From Blasia pusilla (taxonomy: Eukaryota; Marchantiophyta; Marchantiopsida; Blasiales), in assembly GCA_050084515.1 (NCBI GenBank), contig CM114273.1, forward strand, positions 42,036,001 through 42,100,000: a DNA stretch of 64,000 bases, in the 5' to 3' direction. The position numbers and the translations under genes are program-made. Positions 35,721 through 48,153 of the stretch are shown piece after piece. A model generated the notes under the pieces. It was not told where the DNA came from. It was given only the letters and a program-made list of their open reading frames with translations, and searched no databases. Within the stretch, counting starts at the first letter, position 1, and every line of letters begins with the position of its first letter.

Positions 35721-36812
35721 TCTTAACTACCATTCGTATTGAGATCACTACTTAAAGAAAGCTTGGAAGAAGTACAATCATCATTCAATCATTCTAGTAA
35801 GATTAGAAATGTTGTTAGAATGATCCAAGTTTAGGATAGAGTGGTGAATTTGATGTATGCAATTTGTTAGACAGAGAATAACCTGCCAAGATGATTTAAG
35901 TTTTGATAGTAGGGAGAGCCATTGGACCACCATGATCTCTTTGAGGCTCATCTTTGAAAAGAAATAATCTCATTCACGAGACCAAACCTCACAATTTACT
36001 TGAGAAGACACTAATTAGGGAGAATTAATTGTCTTACTAAGGAGAGTTTTGAGGAGTAGAGTTGATCTTAAGAAAGAGAATGAAATACAATACTGGTTGG
36101 AACATTTTCTTTACATACCCATCTTTCTAGAGAAGCATAAGATCGACCTCATGATTGGAAGAGTTTGTCTTTATGACAGAGTTGGGGTTGAGTTTACAAT
36201 TGATGAGGAGCAACATGAACATCATTCTTTAGGTAACCCATTCTTGTCTCTTCCCTACACATTTGAGGTATTCCGTGTCTTGGGGTACGTAGCTATTTTG
36301 GATGTTGAGGTTTTACAGATGCGTGGAGTATTCTAGATGTATGAGGTTAGGGAACATAGACATATGTAGATTTTCTAGAGTTGGGGGTAGATTATCTTGG
36401 TGAAATGATAGACTAGTTTTTGAGTTGTTGCACCATACTACTTATTGCCGCACTACACACATCTTTGTGGAAGTTAATGTAGATGGAATATCATATGTGT
36501 TATTTCTGATTGATTGAGGGATTTCTAGCGAGATTGAGGGTGATCTTGTGAGGGAGCACAAGGATTATCACAACTTCCTTTTGGGAGCTCAGAGACGAGG
36601 TGGTGTGTTTGACAGTCCTTGAAAAGGTTTTACCCACAAAGACGTGAGGTTCGAGAGTCTCCACATGAGGGAACCTCTTGCCCTCCTTCTTTATCGTGCT
36701 CAAAGGAGGGAGAGTGCGTAGAGGAGTTTGTTCACCACACACGTTGAGAGGCCCAAAAATTTGGGGATATGTTATGGATAACCGGCTAGAGCACCGCATA
36801 GGTTTTGGGAGC
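35721..36812 (+). other. Leader or decayed region before the gag fragment
   Basis: A 95-codon ORF at 36,049-36,336 is unrecognised. The region sits between the LTR segment and recognisable gag. Its position suggests element leader or foreign insertions. Confidence 0.3.
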
Positions 36813-37860
36813 TTTGGGTACCATAGAGTTACACGATTTCATTGCAAAGTTTAGGAGCTAGTTTGACTCGTAGAGGGCTAAGAACCCTAAAGAGTTTAAC
36901 CCTTTCACAACATGGAATGGGATATTCCAACACCTAGAGGGGGCCCACATGGACGGATATCATGAGTTTTTCCATAGGTATGCAGTTGAGATTGAGGCAT
37001 GGAGACTCTTCTATGATCCACATTAGGTATCATGGACTAAAGTATTTCGAGATGTGGAGGAGGAGCTCATGAGAAAACAGAAAGTGACGAAATCTCGGAA
37101 ATCTTTTACAAAACTTAGAGATACAAAGTGGCCTAGTCCGTCTATGCGCTCATTGAAGACCTTCCTTCAATGGAACCTGAACATGGAGATAACTTGACAT
37201 ACAAGAATGCGCTACCGATGCGTCTCCCGACTATATCACTTATCGTGAAACCAGGTTTTTTAACCTAATTTTCTTCGTTTCTATCAATAGAAAAAATTTG
37301 GCGGGGGCTATGCACACAAACCCCCGCGACGCAGTAGGATGCCCCACACCTTGATGCAATATAGGGTTAGATAGTCCTAGTAACGCTACTCCATAAACCA
37401 CCTACGTCATATTACTATGACTTCTTTGACATCTAAGTCGGAACCACCAATCTAGGCTTCTCCTCATACAAGGGGCCCAATCAGATTAATGGTGCTCACA
37501 GAGGTGGATGTTGAGAATCCAACATAGCTAGGGGTGGCTACTTCCTCTATCACTGGTGAGAGGCAGCAAGGGTAAGTTGGACGGGAGTAGTTGGCTTGTC
37601 TAGTCTATTTCATCTGAGATTCAACCCCATGGTTTAGTTCTTTGAGGAATTGTGGAGGAACTACTAGAGGTATGGACAAAGAAGTTGCGGACTAGGTAGA
37701 GGTCCACCACCTAGACCAATGAAGGGAGACTTGGGGCGTGAGGCTAGAATGACTGCTCATATAAAGCAGTTTCAACAACTGATTGTCGCGATGGCATTGA
37801 GATTACATAATGCCAAATCAGTGGCATCGATCTCATATGGAGTAGTCAGCAAGGGCGCAT
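36813..37860 (+). pseudogene. Ty3 gag fragment, plus-strand DNMT-family copy
   Basis: 36,813-37,035 reads LGTIELHDFIAKF, FNPFTTWNGIFQHLEG and MDGYHEF, matching the capsid region of the minus-strand copy (GTIELEDFMQEF, WKGLFQHLEGPPMDDYHEF at 55.2-55.4 kb). 37,725-37,845 matches the segment after the knuckles (RMTAHIKQFQQLIVAMA beside AMAARIEQLEQKLATMA; both followed by SISYG or STSYG). Capsid proteins package element RNA into virus-like particles. Stops are frequent and part of gag plus all of protease is missing. The sequence between the two matches, including a GC-rich CCCCCGCGACGC stretch at about 37,320, was not placed. Confidence 0.75.
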
Positions 37861-37879
37861 ATGATCAAAGTTCATGTCC

Positions 37880-38208
37880 ACGGAGGGTCAGAGGAGCCTG
37901 AGGTAGCAGGGACTGCTACGATGTTATCCTTGGACACCACATCAATTCTGTGGTTCATACTCGAGGAGGATATTCGAGCATTGGATCTCTTTGGAGGAAT
38001 CAACAATGGATTGCCAAGAGTGCATGTGCAATAGTTTTATTTTGAGCTTGATGAGATTACGTGGCGCGTCTCACTTCAACATATGGTGCAAACATTTAGG
38101 CCTTCATTTCTCCAACTTATTATCTATGTCGGCCGTGTTGGGATTCAAGAGTTCCTTCCAAAGGGATATTTCCTAGTTGGGGGCGTAGGACGCACACTAC
38201 AAGACCTT
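37880..38208 (+). pseudogene. DNMT3-type methyltransferase, N-terminal part (plus-strand copy)
   Basis: Reads TATMLSLDTTSILWF, then RALDLFGGINNGLP (motif I at 37,984-38,001, the AdoMet-binding DxFxG-type loop), one TAG at 38,032 (CAG expected), and FYFELDEITWRVSLQHM. The Glu at 38,044 is in the place of the motif II acidic residue. It then continues to QEFLPKGYFLVGG and LQDL at 38,208. The upstream linker (SPLDTTPFVWQY in the other copy) is also shared. This is the only copy here with the segment between motif I and motif IV. The match stops at 38,208, where a TIR-family repeat begins, so the catalytic PCQ part is absent. Confidence 0.85.
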
Positions 38209-38735
38209 GCCATGCCCACATCAAGCTCATGCGTGGCCCGCATTAAGCTCACCTAGCTTGCACAAGGCCCACATCCGGCATGGGCCAACAATGGCGTTGA
38301 GCATGTTTAGAGTGTGCCCTATGTGGGTTAGCACAAAACCTGTGCCAACCATGCGCGAGCTTGATACGGGCCTCCACAGGTTTGGTACATGCCATAGAAT
38401 GGGCAAAAGGTCGTTGGACTAGGTACATGCATGCCGAGCCTAGGTCTACATTGCGGGTGGGGCGGACATGTCCATCTTAGGGATGAACCTAAGTCCACGG
38501 ACATGGATGGTTTTGTGGCCGGTGGCTTGGCTTGCACATGGCGGGCTCGCGGCCCACATATGGCGAGCTTGAGGGCCGCAAGCCTGCCCAATGGTGGCCC
38601 TACACGGACCACAACACAGGCGAGGCTCGGCGGTGGGGGGCTTGGATGCGAGATGCATGATGCGGGTATCCGGGGGGCATGTCCATCCTATAGACGGACT
38701 TGTCTGTTTCCGTACAACCTTGCTACTCTAGTACA
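38209..38735. mobile_element. TIR element, AAGGTTGCA family (truncates the DNMT copy)
   Basis: GC-rich sequence with repeated GCCCGCA/GGCCCACAT phrases and the block CTAAGTCCACGGACATGGA, ending TTTCCGTACAACCTTGC at about 38,731. That end matches the right end of the 23.48-kb element. The left end was not clearly identified; the element abuts the broken methyltransferase. Confidence 0.5.
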
Positions 38736-39086
38736 AATGACGGGAGAAACGGTCAAACTTCAAAAATTTCTACTAAAATTATAAATAATTTGATGGTCTA
38801 ATAATTTTTTTTAGATCGTAATTCTTCCACCATTTCTAGAACTAGTTTAAATTAAGGAAACTAGTAAGAAGTACTCAAAACTTTGATAGATTTATATTTT
38901 CCAAAATAGTGTCCTTAGGAAGATGTATTAAAATCAACCAAAAATTCTAATAATATAAATATTTATAAATAAAATCTAATAGAAAATTCTAATAAATCTA
39001 TTATTTTTCAAAATAAGTAATTTTAAAACATTTCAAAAATAATTTTTATTTTCCTTAAATATTGCAATGTGTGTATATATATATAT

Positions 39087-39725
39087 GGGAGAGTGCCTTC
39101 TTGATTTGCAAACACCTCTCTGCTTGACACGTGACAATTGGGCAGCAAGAAAATGTTTCACATGTTGCGGGCAACAAGAAAAAAATTTGAATTTATGTGG
39201 AGAATCATTGATCCTTCCCTTCACGAGCTATACACTAGCTCTTCAAACACTTTTTTATTTCCCGTGCATCGCACGGACACCTTATCTATATTATTATGGG
39301 AGAGTGCCTTCTTGATTTGCAGACATCTCTCTGCTTGACACGTGGCAACTGGGCAGCAAGAAAATGTTTCACATGCTACGGGAAGTAAGAAAAAATTTGA
39401 ATTTATTTGCCCCAATATTAATCCTTTCATGGGCTATTAAACCTTTTTTTATTTCATGCGCATCGCGCTAGCACTTTACTAGTTTGATAGAAATTCTATC
39501 GACATTTGATAGAAATTTACAGAATGACTTCTTCATTTGCAAACACCTCTATGTTATGTTTGACACGTGTTAACTAGACAAAAAAATTTGTTTCACATGA
39601 TATGGGCAATAAAAAAAAAAGTTTGAATTTGTGTAAGTATTAGTAATCCCTTTACTGACTATACGTTAACAAAAACTCTTCAAACATTTTTTTATTTCCC
39701 ATGCATCGCAGGGGCACCTTACTAG
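39087..39725 (+). mobile_element. Tandem array of three short Helitron-like units
   Basis: Three related units of about 200 bp. Each has GGGAGAGTGCC or a variant, TTGATTTGCAAACACC, TTTGACACGTG and a 3' end with a hairpin (CCGTGC-ATC-GCACGG in unit 1, GCGC-ATC-GCGC in unit 2). Unit 2 is best defined: TCTATATTATTATGGG at 39,285 to CTAG at 39,482, flanked by A and T with no target duplication, as Helitrons insert. Unit 3 ends in CTAG at 39,725. No Rep/helicase is encoded, so they are non-autonomous. Confidence 0.75.
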
Positions 39726-42700
39726 TATATATAGTATCAACTTACTCATGGTAGAATCAGCCTCCAAAATCAAGTAAACATGTAAAAAACTTGAAACTAG
39801 GCTCAAACAAAGGAAAAAGACTCTAACCCAACATCTTATACCTATGGAGAACAGAAAAAAACCAACATAAATATGCACGAGCCCTAATTATATTCATAGC
39901 TCACAAAGGAATATAAAGAACTGAAATAGGTCACGAGCTCCTACCATAAAATAAGGAAAAATTTAAAATATACCAAATGGTTCTCAAGTAGATTGACTGG
40001 ATCTCAAAGAAGAAAGACTTGAAAATCTTAAACCAATGGAAGAAGGAGCAATCAAACATTGACAAGCATAAACCGTACTTATATTTATAGCTCATGAGGA
40101 ATATAAATGACTTAAATAGGTCATGAGTATCCTCCATGAAGTAAAAAGATAAAGTATATAAGATACCAAAGTTTTCACAATCCATCATGAGTTTCCTCCA
40201 ATTCTTTGACTTTCCCAAGCCTTCATGAATCTTAGCATTTTTCTTTTCACCACCTACTCTCGTAGAAAATAACAACACAAAAGTATCAAATGTCATAGAT
40301 CCTATAAACATGAAATTCCTACTCTTTCTCTATTCATCCTAAAATTTCCTAAAGTAACAAAATATCGATGTAATATTTTCTTTAGAGAAAACTCAACTGA
40401 CTCTTATAATCCATGTGTCTATATTTGATTGAGTGTGGTTAGGTTAGAGTTGACACGTGCTTAATTTTAATTTGTAATTCATTACACAGATATATGAATG
40501 TATGCTTCTTTGTCAAGTAGGAGGCTTTGCCACCTCCGGTGCAATAGACAAAGCCTCTCTTGCAAGTCACCACTTTTTGGGTTTTAAATTCTCTTAAGAA
40601 TGACATAGGGACTACATTAGTCTTTTGGAAAATAGTTAGTCTTGGTAGCTCACTTTGATCACATCAAGCTAACTCAAGAATGTGTAACTGAAAATATTTT
40701 ATTTCAATTGAGAACATTAAAATTCTTCATCCTAAAATATAACAATATCAATTGTAATATGCAATGTTATTTAATTTTAATAGTGTAAAGGAGCAACATT
40801 AAAAAAACTCATACCATAATTTCTCTCTCGACAATGATGATCGTATTCTTCTAAGACTATGACCTCCTAAATTTCACAAAATGAATATAGCTTCTTCATG
40901 ATCATGTATTCTTATCTTGTTGTTTATGTGCTCTAAGTTATGAAGATGTGTTTTTTTCCTTAAGAAAAATGTACCTTGCAATTATTTAAGATTAAGATAT
41001 TGCAACTAAGTTTCCGCATCCGTTTCTTCATTCAAGTTTTTTTTATGAATTCAAAGTTTGGAATGTGTTAAATATTTTTCATCTTAAGAACAAGCATAAG
41101 GAAATGAGAATCTTCATTGTCTTAAAAGAAATGTTTGGGAATGACCTTTCTAACATTCTTAGGAATATGCTCAAAATTTTACAACTTAAAAACATCCATG
41201 AATTCCTCTGCCCATTGATCCAATATTCTTATGGTTAAAAATCAGTGATATTTTTGAAATAGCATGAGTTTCTATACACCTATAGGAAGCCTAACTTGAC
41301 TTGTGCCATAGCATGAGTTTCTATACACCTATCGGAAGCTTAATTTGACTTGTGCCACTTAATCAATGAACTTCATGGGAAGAGCCCTTAGAAAATAGGA
41401 AGTTTGTATATCTCTAAATAGAGGATATGGAGAGTGAAATGTAGATACAATACCATAAGAAATATGGTGCCTAGTGTGTAATTTTGATCAAGAAAAAATA
41501 ATAACAACTAAAAGAATATGCAATCCTAGTCCATTATACCAAAAATACCACACCCATTCATAACTACAACCAAGGAATGGTATCTCTTTTGTCACAAAAG
41601 AGAGGGACTCTTTGCTCCATAGTAGAAGCAAATCCTTATGATTATAATCTTAAATTTTGAAATGTATGTAGCTCAATCATTATCTTATTGCTTATCGGTA
41701 TTCTATGAGGAAACCATAATTTCACAACTATGAATCAACATTCCATAATCAATTCTTTAGTTATAAAATACCCCGATTATGTGGTTAGATGTGATTAGAT
41801 GGTTTTTGACTCAATCCCCCGTAGATCCTTGAAAGAAATTCCTTTCATTAGAGAAATTCCAAAACAAAGTGTGTTGATATTTGTAGTGGTTATCAAAAAA
41901 TATCTAATAAAAATAGTAAGAATTGTATATTTTTCTAAAAAAGTAGTCATGACATATTTGTAGGCCAATGATTCATTCATTTGATGGAATAAAAACCTCC
42001 TAAAAGAAAGCAATATTTTCTTCTCTGAGTTCATATCGATCTTATTTCTATCACTCACGCTCCAAACTCACAAAATTCTTCCATGAACTTGTTAGATTCA
42101 AGGATTCAAGCTTGATTAATAACTCATTTGCATGTGATAATGTGATATTGTTGATAACTGCTTTCGGATCCCATGCCAACAATTGTGTGTATTAACAACT
42201 TTGCTACCAACATCATCATTAGAGGTCATTACATAAGTTCTTTATGAAATAACTTTATTTTTTAATCCAAAAACATCACAATATGCTCCATTATTAGAGG
42301 AAAGTATTGTTCCCTTCATGAAGCGCTCAAATAAGTAAAGACGCAATAATATAGGATGAAACGCTAATACTCCGAATCACATTAATTTATGCTCCAAATT
42401 TCTTGCATATTAGTAGGTAGTGAGATCATCTACAAATTTTTTTAAAGAATTTCTTGTTACATCACTATCACCCATATTTTTAAGCTTTAGGTTACACTAT
42501 CTTTGATTTGGAACCTACATTGAATGGAATCATATTCTCAAATAATGATCCTTCACAATAGGTAGCTCTTTAACTCTTTTGATTAGGTGTATAATGGTAC
42601 AATTAATGTTTTGTGGAAAATAAGAAGAGACGTATGGAGTACGTGTGCTTTACTCTATTTTATGTTATTGCGAATCCTTCTACAACCAACTTGATTATTT

Positions 42701-42815
42701 CATTCACAAAAATCTACTCCTAGCAAAGGTGACATGTTAGTGTAAAAATCCATTTCTCTTTGCTCTTGTAGTTAGTCAATAAGTAGACGCGGCAAGGGAG
42801 CTTTCAAAGGTTACA
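39726..42815. other. AT-rich intergenic DNA, no gene
   Basis: About 3 kb without a domain or terminal structure. A direct repeat of GCATGAGTTTCTATACACCTA occurs at about 41,263 and 41,312. Confidence 0.45.
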
Positions 42816-43140
42816 CATGGACAAACTCTGTGTAAGTGTGTCCCTAGACATGTCCACGTTTGTAGATTTATATTTGTCCCTATGACAGATATGTTTGTGC
42901 ACGCTTGGGTACCACGGCCCGCACTCGAGCCCACCCCGTCCGCAATCTAGACCGGGGCTCCGCCAACCCGCACATAGTCTAGGGCAGGCTAGGCCTTGCG
43001 CCTTCCTAGTGTGGCAAGGTGGGCCTTATACGGGCGTGTCGTGGGCTTATGTGGGCTTAGGGCGGGCCAATCCCTACCCTCCTCCCTTAATTTTAGCCCG
43101 CACACGTTCCCATGTCCTAAGATGGCTCACCTTAAGGTGT
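42816..43140. mobile_element. TIR-family (AAGGTTGCA) fragment
   Basis: Starts AAAGGTTACACATGGAC near 42,807 and contains GTGTCCCTAGACATGTCCACG plus GC-rich CCCGCAC phrases as in the 23.5, 38.2 and 58 kb copies. The right end is not defined. Confidence 0.45.
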
Positions 43141-45357
43141 AGTGAATTGGACCTAAGTATGCATTGATTAGATAACTTTTAGGGTTGACAAGACATGAAA
43201 GTAAATTCCTACTTAAGTGGGTGTAAAGTTTTCTTTGAGGGGTCCCAAATTTTAAACAATAGTTTTCACGGACTTGTGAATAAATGCATTTCATTTAGTC
43301 TTTTTGGATAATAAAACTTAACTTGCAAGTCTTCTAAATGTACATCCTAAGGATTTTCCAAGATCTAGTTAAGAGGTCATAATTGTAATCTGATCAAGAG
43401 ATTTAATACCACATGAGGCCATAATTGTTTCCTATGTAAACGCAAAATGTCCCTTGTATTGCTTGCAACTATTCATTTTATTTTTATTTTTCTCCCCTTT
43501 TGATTCTTATTTATTTTAGACTAGTTTGTGCTTGTGGGCATGCGTTGCTTAATACAAACGATATATTTTTTTCTATACTAAATTGGGTGATCATGTAAAA
43601 ATATACCTTGCACATATATGTATTAAAGCTAGATGAAACACTAGAACAAATTGCATCACTTCATGGATATATGGATATTGTCTTCCAAAGAAGACATAGG
43701 GAAAATTTTGTTCATCCACAAAGGGAGATAGTCAAACCACTAAAATCTATACTATTATCGGAGACACCCATCTCGCTTTTCATCACCTCGTACATCGAGT
43801 CATTAACACTTATCAATTTTTTACCAATACAAGTTTGCCACAAGTCCCCATATATTTAATTTACAGTATCTACATGTCATGATGATTACCAATTCAAATT
43901 TCAAATTTGTTAAGAGGCACTTCGGCGACTTCGCTTTATCACAATTACTATGGCATTGGTATTTCATCCAATTTTCCCAATGCCCATGCGATGCATGAGC
44001 ATGCTACTGCTAGATTTAAAAAGTGAAAAAACCAACTTTGGTGTCTAATATTGTGTTTGGTCATCTATAAAATGTATCCAAGTTTATCAAAAGGAAGGCA
44101 AATGTAAAAAAAACCCTCAAATGAAACAAACAAAAGTATTCATCATTCATTTTATACATTTGGACTCATGGGTGTGGACCGCTCATCTCCAAAGTGGAAA
44201 GTTGCTTCATGTGGCAAATTATTGGGCAATCTTCTTGTGGGTCCCAAATTCATAAAGCTTGTAGCTATGGAATATGATTATGTCATTTTAGATGTCATGG
44301 TTCCTTACAAGGAGTGATGTAACAAAAGAATATTTTATTGATCTTTATAACCCACTCAAACTAAGTTTCAAAAGTCCAAATATTGAACCACACCCCTTGT
44401 TAGGTTGGACTGTGATGCAACTATCTTACTATATGTTCCTAAAGTAAATATTAATGCTTCAAAAACTGGCATGGCCATGCATCCTCCCACACTTTTCTTG
44501 TGCCAAAGGTTATTTTTGTTTTTTTCACTATGTGCTTCCAAAACTTGAAATTGAATGTTATACAAGAAGTGTTTGTACAAATGAGTCACTTTCAAACCTT
44601 TGCACCTACAATCATGCAAAAAATTTGTATGTAGATTATTTAAATATTAAAAAGAAATATTTTAACTCTAGACCTATGAATTGGAGCTTGTTTCATGATT
44701 TAGGAAACTTTTTTCCTCTTCTAATGAAATTGAGATCCTTTGACGCAAATTTAAGTTTCTTATGTTCCTATGGTAGGACTTGTAAGAAAGAAAAATATTA
44801 ATATTATATTGTGCCCATAAGTCATTTTGGAAGTCCTATTATGATCAAGAGGTGAAGTGCAGATCTTGCCCTATAATCCATCAATCTTATCTCATAGAAC
44901 TTTAAAGTCTTTTTTTTCCTCTTATAATAAGTTGGTCATAGGAAGTCTTGTGATCTATTTGATCTTCTCTTTCAACCCATGAATGAAAATTGTTTGACAA
45001 AAGAGTCTACTTCTATTTCTTAAATTTTTTTCCCATTATATGAGTCTCTTCATTTGCAAACTACTTTTAAGCACGAATTAAAAAACCAATTTCTCTAGCC
45101 AATATACTCTTGCATAAGCAATGTAGTTGGAGAGATACGCATTGATGTCTAATTTCTCTTCCATTGGCAATGTGGTTTAAATTGCATTTTTTACTTTAAA
45201 AGTAAAGCCATGCATCCAATTGGAACTAGATTGTTGGAGAATTAGAAGAAGAGTGCTTTTGGAAAAGATATAAATAGATGAGTATAGCTAGTAAGCTTTT
45301 TACATAGAATGGGACATAAGTTGTTTCACAGAAAACTTGTCATATGAATCTAGTTAA
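43141..45357. other. AT-rich intergenic DNA
   Basis: A Helitron 3'-like hairpin with CTAG (CCATGCGATGCATGAGCATG then GCTAG, about 43,984-44,012) is the only structure noted; no gene. Confidence 0.35.
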
Positions 45358-45595
45358 TCTACACTACTATAAAAGGAGAGCTCATATGTGCTCCTTAACA
45401 TATTTTTGGGGCATGTATTTATTGGGAGGTTTATAAATCCTTCTTTATTTGAATTAAAGAGGATATCCACTCTAATTTAAATACTCACTTTAGTTCACGA
45501 TTGATTGTAGTAATTCAAACTCGTCATAAGCCCCATTTTGAGAAGACCTACTAGCGCATGACAACGCACTTTCTCGATTCTCCCACCTTTGAACA
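45358..45595 (+). mobile_element. Helitron-like 5' end, truncated
   Basis: A followed by TCTACACTACTATAAAAGGAG at 45,358 is a typical plant Helitron start. No plus-strand 3' hairpin follows before the opposite-strand Helitron end at 45,596. Confidence 0.45.
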
Positions 45596-47620
45596 CTAGT
45601 GGGCAGCCCGTGCCATGCACGGGAGTGAAAGAACTAATCATGTTGGACAAGAAATATTTTTCCCCTGCGATACACAAAAATAAATTGTTTTTTAAGAGTT
45701 TTTGTTTGAAGAGATTAATGATGTTCACACTAATTCAAACTTTTTTCTTATTCTCATATCATATAAAACGTTTTCTTTTGTATAATTAAACATAACACAT
45801 GTCAAAGTGTTTGCAAATAAAAAAAGCATTCTATAAACTTCTATGAAATATCGAAATGTGTGACAAGTCAACATGAAAATAAAACTTTACTACTATTGTC
45901 CGATTCCAGCCCCATCCTTTGCCATTTGCACCTCCAATGCGTGACACCCCTTCCACCCGCGACGGGCCACCATGACAAAGCTCCGTGATGAGGCCGAGTC
46001 CGACCTCAACGCACATCGGGTCCCCGAAATAATTGTCTTGAAGGCCGTCCTGGATATGACCGTACTGGCCCTTGCAGAGGCCGCCAATTCCCCGAATAGT
46101 ATGGATTCACAGGGTAGTATTTTTGAGTAGTTCCAACAGTGTAGATTCTCTGCTGCAGTGCTTTGATGATGCTCGCCATTGATTCCAGATTTCGTGAGCG
46201 ATGGTCTAAACTCTGCAAAGCGAGCGCTCCGCTTCGGTTCCCCATCACGTGTGCACGCTTCCAGACTTTGGTTCGAGGGCGGAGTCAAACTGCGCACGCA
46301 GTTCTCTTGCGCGGATATATCAAGCAAAGCACATGTGCAGAAATCCCGAAATTCGTCCAAAGCCCGACAAATATCGATTAGACCTCCTTTTCTGTCGGCT
46401 GAGCGGATCGGTGGCACAGATTTTCAAATTTTCACCTCCGAATTTCACCTTCGGCGTGGCACTATTGCGCCGGTTTCTTTTAATTCGTATAGGACGTCGT
46501 GCGCACGATCGGACCAGAGCTTCAGAGCTTCAGGATGAAAGGCAGAAGTCTGTCGGTCGGTGCGATCGTGATCTTCGCTTGCTTTGACAGATTCTTGCCA
46601 TCGTCAAACACAGACGGGCAGAGTTCGCTCCGAGTCCTGATCGCCAACGCTCATAGCTGACGTTAATTGCTACTCCTAGGCTTCTGATAAGGAGCGACGC
46701 TATCCGCAAAACAAGGTTTCGACGGGTCAGACTGCTTTAGCATCCAGCACCATCAGATTGCAAAGACGGGGAACGAGATTCATGCGTCACAAGCGAAGTG
46801 CGGCCTTTTGCTGCTCACCAATCCGATTGCTCCCGCGAGCAATCTGCAGACAAGCGGGTAAGGATGTGGATTTTTGAACGGGCAGACTTCCCGAGTAGCA
46901 AATCTTCAGAGCGAGAACGGGAGGAAGAAAAAGTAACTACATGACGCAAATCTTCTGATCCAAAGAAATCCATCCTGCAGAGCCGTGCAGCCGTCGATGT
47001 GTGACCAGCCACGAGCGAAAGGTCCCCCGTAAGGCAGAGCTGATGACTTGCAAAACCTCCACCCTGACTCGGTCCACCATTAATTCCAAACAGAGGAAAA
47101 GTCACCAGACACCGATTCAGAATCAGAGGAGATTCTCAGATACCAAAACTCCACAACTCGCACATCGACAGCTTGTGACCTTCGCCCTTTCACATCAAAT
47201 ATCGAAATCGCAAGCAATGGTCCCGAGAATTGAATCCCTAACCTCCAGCCATGGAAGCTTGGCGAAGACGCACGCGATCCCGCGAAGCATCATTACTGTA
47301 AGTCGTAGACTAGGTCACTCTACTTTGAATTATCTCTTTTAATTAAAATTTTAGTGTTATTTTAAATTAATTTTATTCATTAAAAATGAACTTATTGATT
47401 GAAATTGTAAGTGTGTTTATGTGGGGCAATATAAATGAACATTTGCAAGAAAGGCTTCTTTCCTCTCTCTAGTAAGATATCCTTATTATGCGGGCTCGGA
47501 GCATACTAAATATAAAATTAATTCTTATTTTTCAAATTATGTGTTGGGAGGGAAGATATGTGTGACATATCATGGCAATTAGAGGTGAGAGATAATCCAA
47601 TCCTCTCATAATAGTGTAGA
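45596..47620 (-). mobile_element. Candidate 2-kb non-autonomous Helitron carrying a GC-rich insert
   Basis: On the minus strand it starts TCTACACTATTATGAGAGG at 47,620. It ends with a hairpin (CCCGTGC-ATG-GCACGGG), a short spacer and CTAG at 45,596-45,599, followed by T. These are Helitron ends. The start directly follows another CTAG (47,621-47,624) preceded on that strand by CGTACAATGCACAC, apparently the 3' end of a neighbouring Helitron. Inside, 45,890-47,340 is GC-rich, unlike its host element. No helicase is encoded. Confidence 0.55.
45890..47340. other. GC-rich, gene-like segment inside the candidate Helitron
   Basis: Composition resembles the ERF locus. Minus-strand ORFs 45,893-46,417 (174 codons) and 46,006-46,248 (80 codons) overlap in different frames. 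The latter reads naturally (KALQQRIYTVGTTQKYYPVN) and follows a TTTGCAG acceptor-like site, so it may be an exon of a captured gene. No family is recognised, and a CDS is not claimed. Confidence 0.35.
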
Positions 47621-47886
47621 CTAGTTCATATGTGTGCATTGTACGATTTAGAGAAATTATCCATCATCACGTTCAAAATACTTCAGACTCATGTCTTGCA
47701 CAACATAAGACACGTGAGAATTATGAAACATTAAAAGAGTTTAGTTATGCTTGCAACATGTCATACTCTAGGCCCGTCTCTAAGGATACGTGTCACACAT
47801 CGGAGGGCTTTGTCTCTAACTCTATCCTCTAACAATAGTACAGATGAGAATTAAGGATCTAATTATGATTAAAAACCCTTCTATAA

Positions 47887-48110
47887 GGATCGGGTCCCAT
47901 GCATACAAGGTCACGGCGACCATAAGGGTCGTCATTTCTTTTGTGGCCAAGGCGTAGAAATTTTCTGGCATCCTAGCAATCTTGAGTAGCAAGTAATCAA
48001 CTCTAATTATGAATAACTGATCAGTTTTCTTCCATTATCTGTCGGAAAAATGTTTCAAGCAAAAAACTAAGATCACCACAACCTCTACGGCCATCCATGG
48101 GACCCGACTC
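47887..48110. mobile_element. Tourist-like MITE, second copy, 224 bp
   Basis: Ends GATCGGGTCCCATGCATAC and, reversed, GAGTCGGGTCCCATGGATGG match the MITE at 16,553. The next blocks (GGTCACGGCGACC left, GGTTGTGGTGATC reversed right) also pair. It is flanked by TAA at 47,884-47,886 and 48,111-48,113. Confidence 0.75.
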
Positions 48111-48153
48111 TAAGTTTAAAAATTCTAAGGGTTTTGAATATACTTAGAGGCCA

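Noticed and set aside
45893-46417. 174-codon minus-strand CDS
   Set aside because: No recognised domain, overlaps an equally good ORF in another frame, and lies inside a candidate Helitron. Kept only as a gene-like segment.
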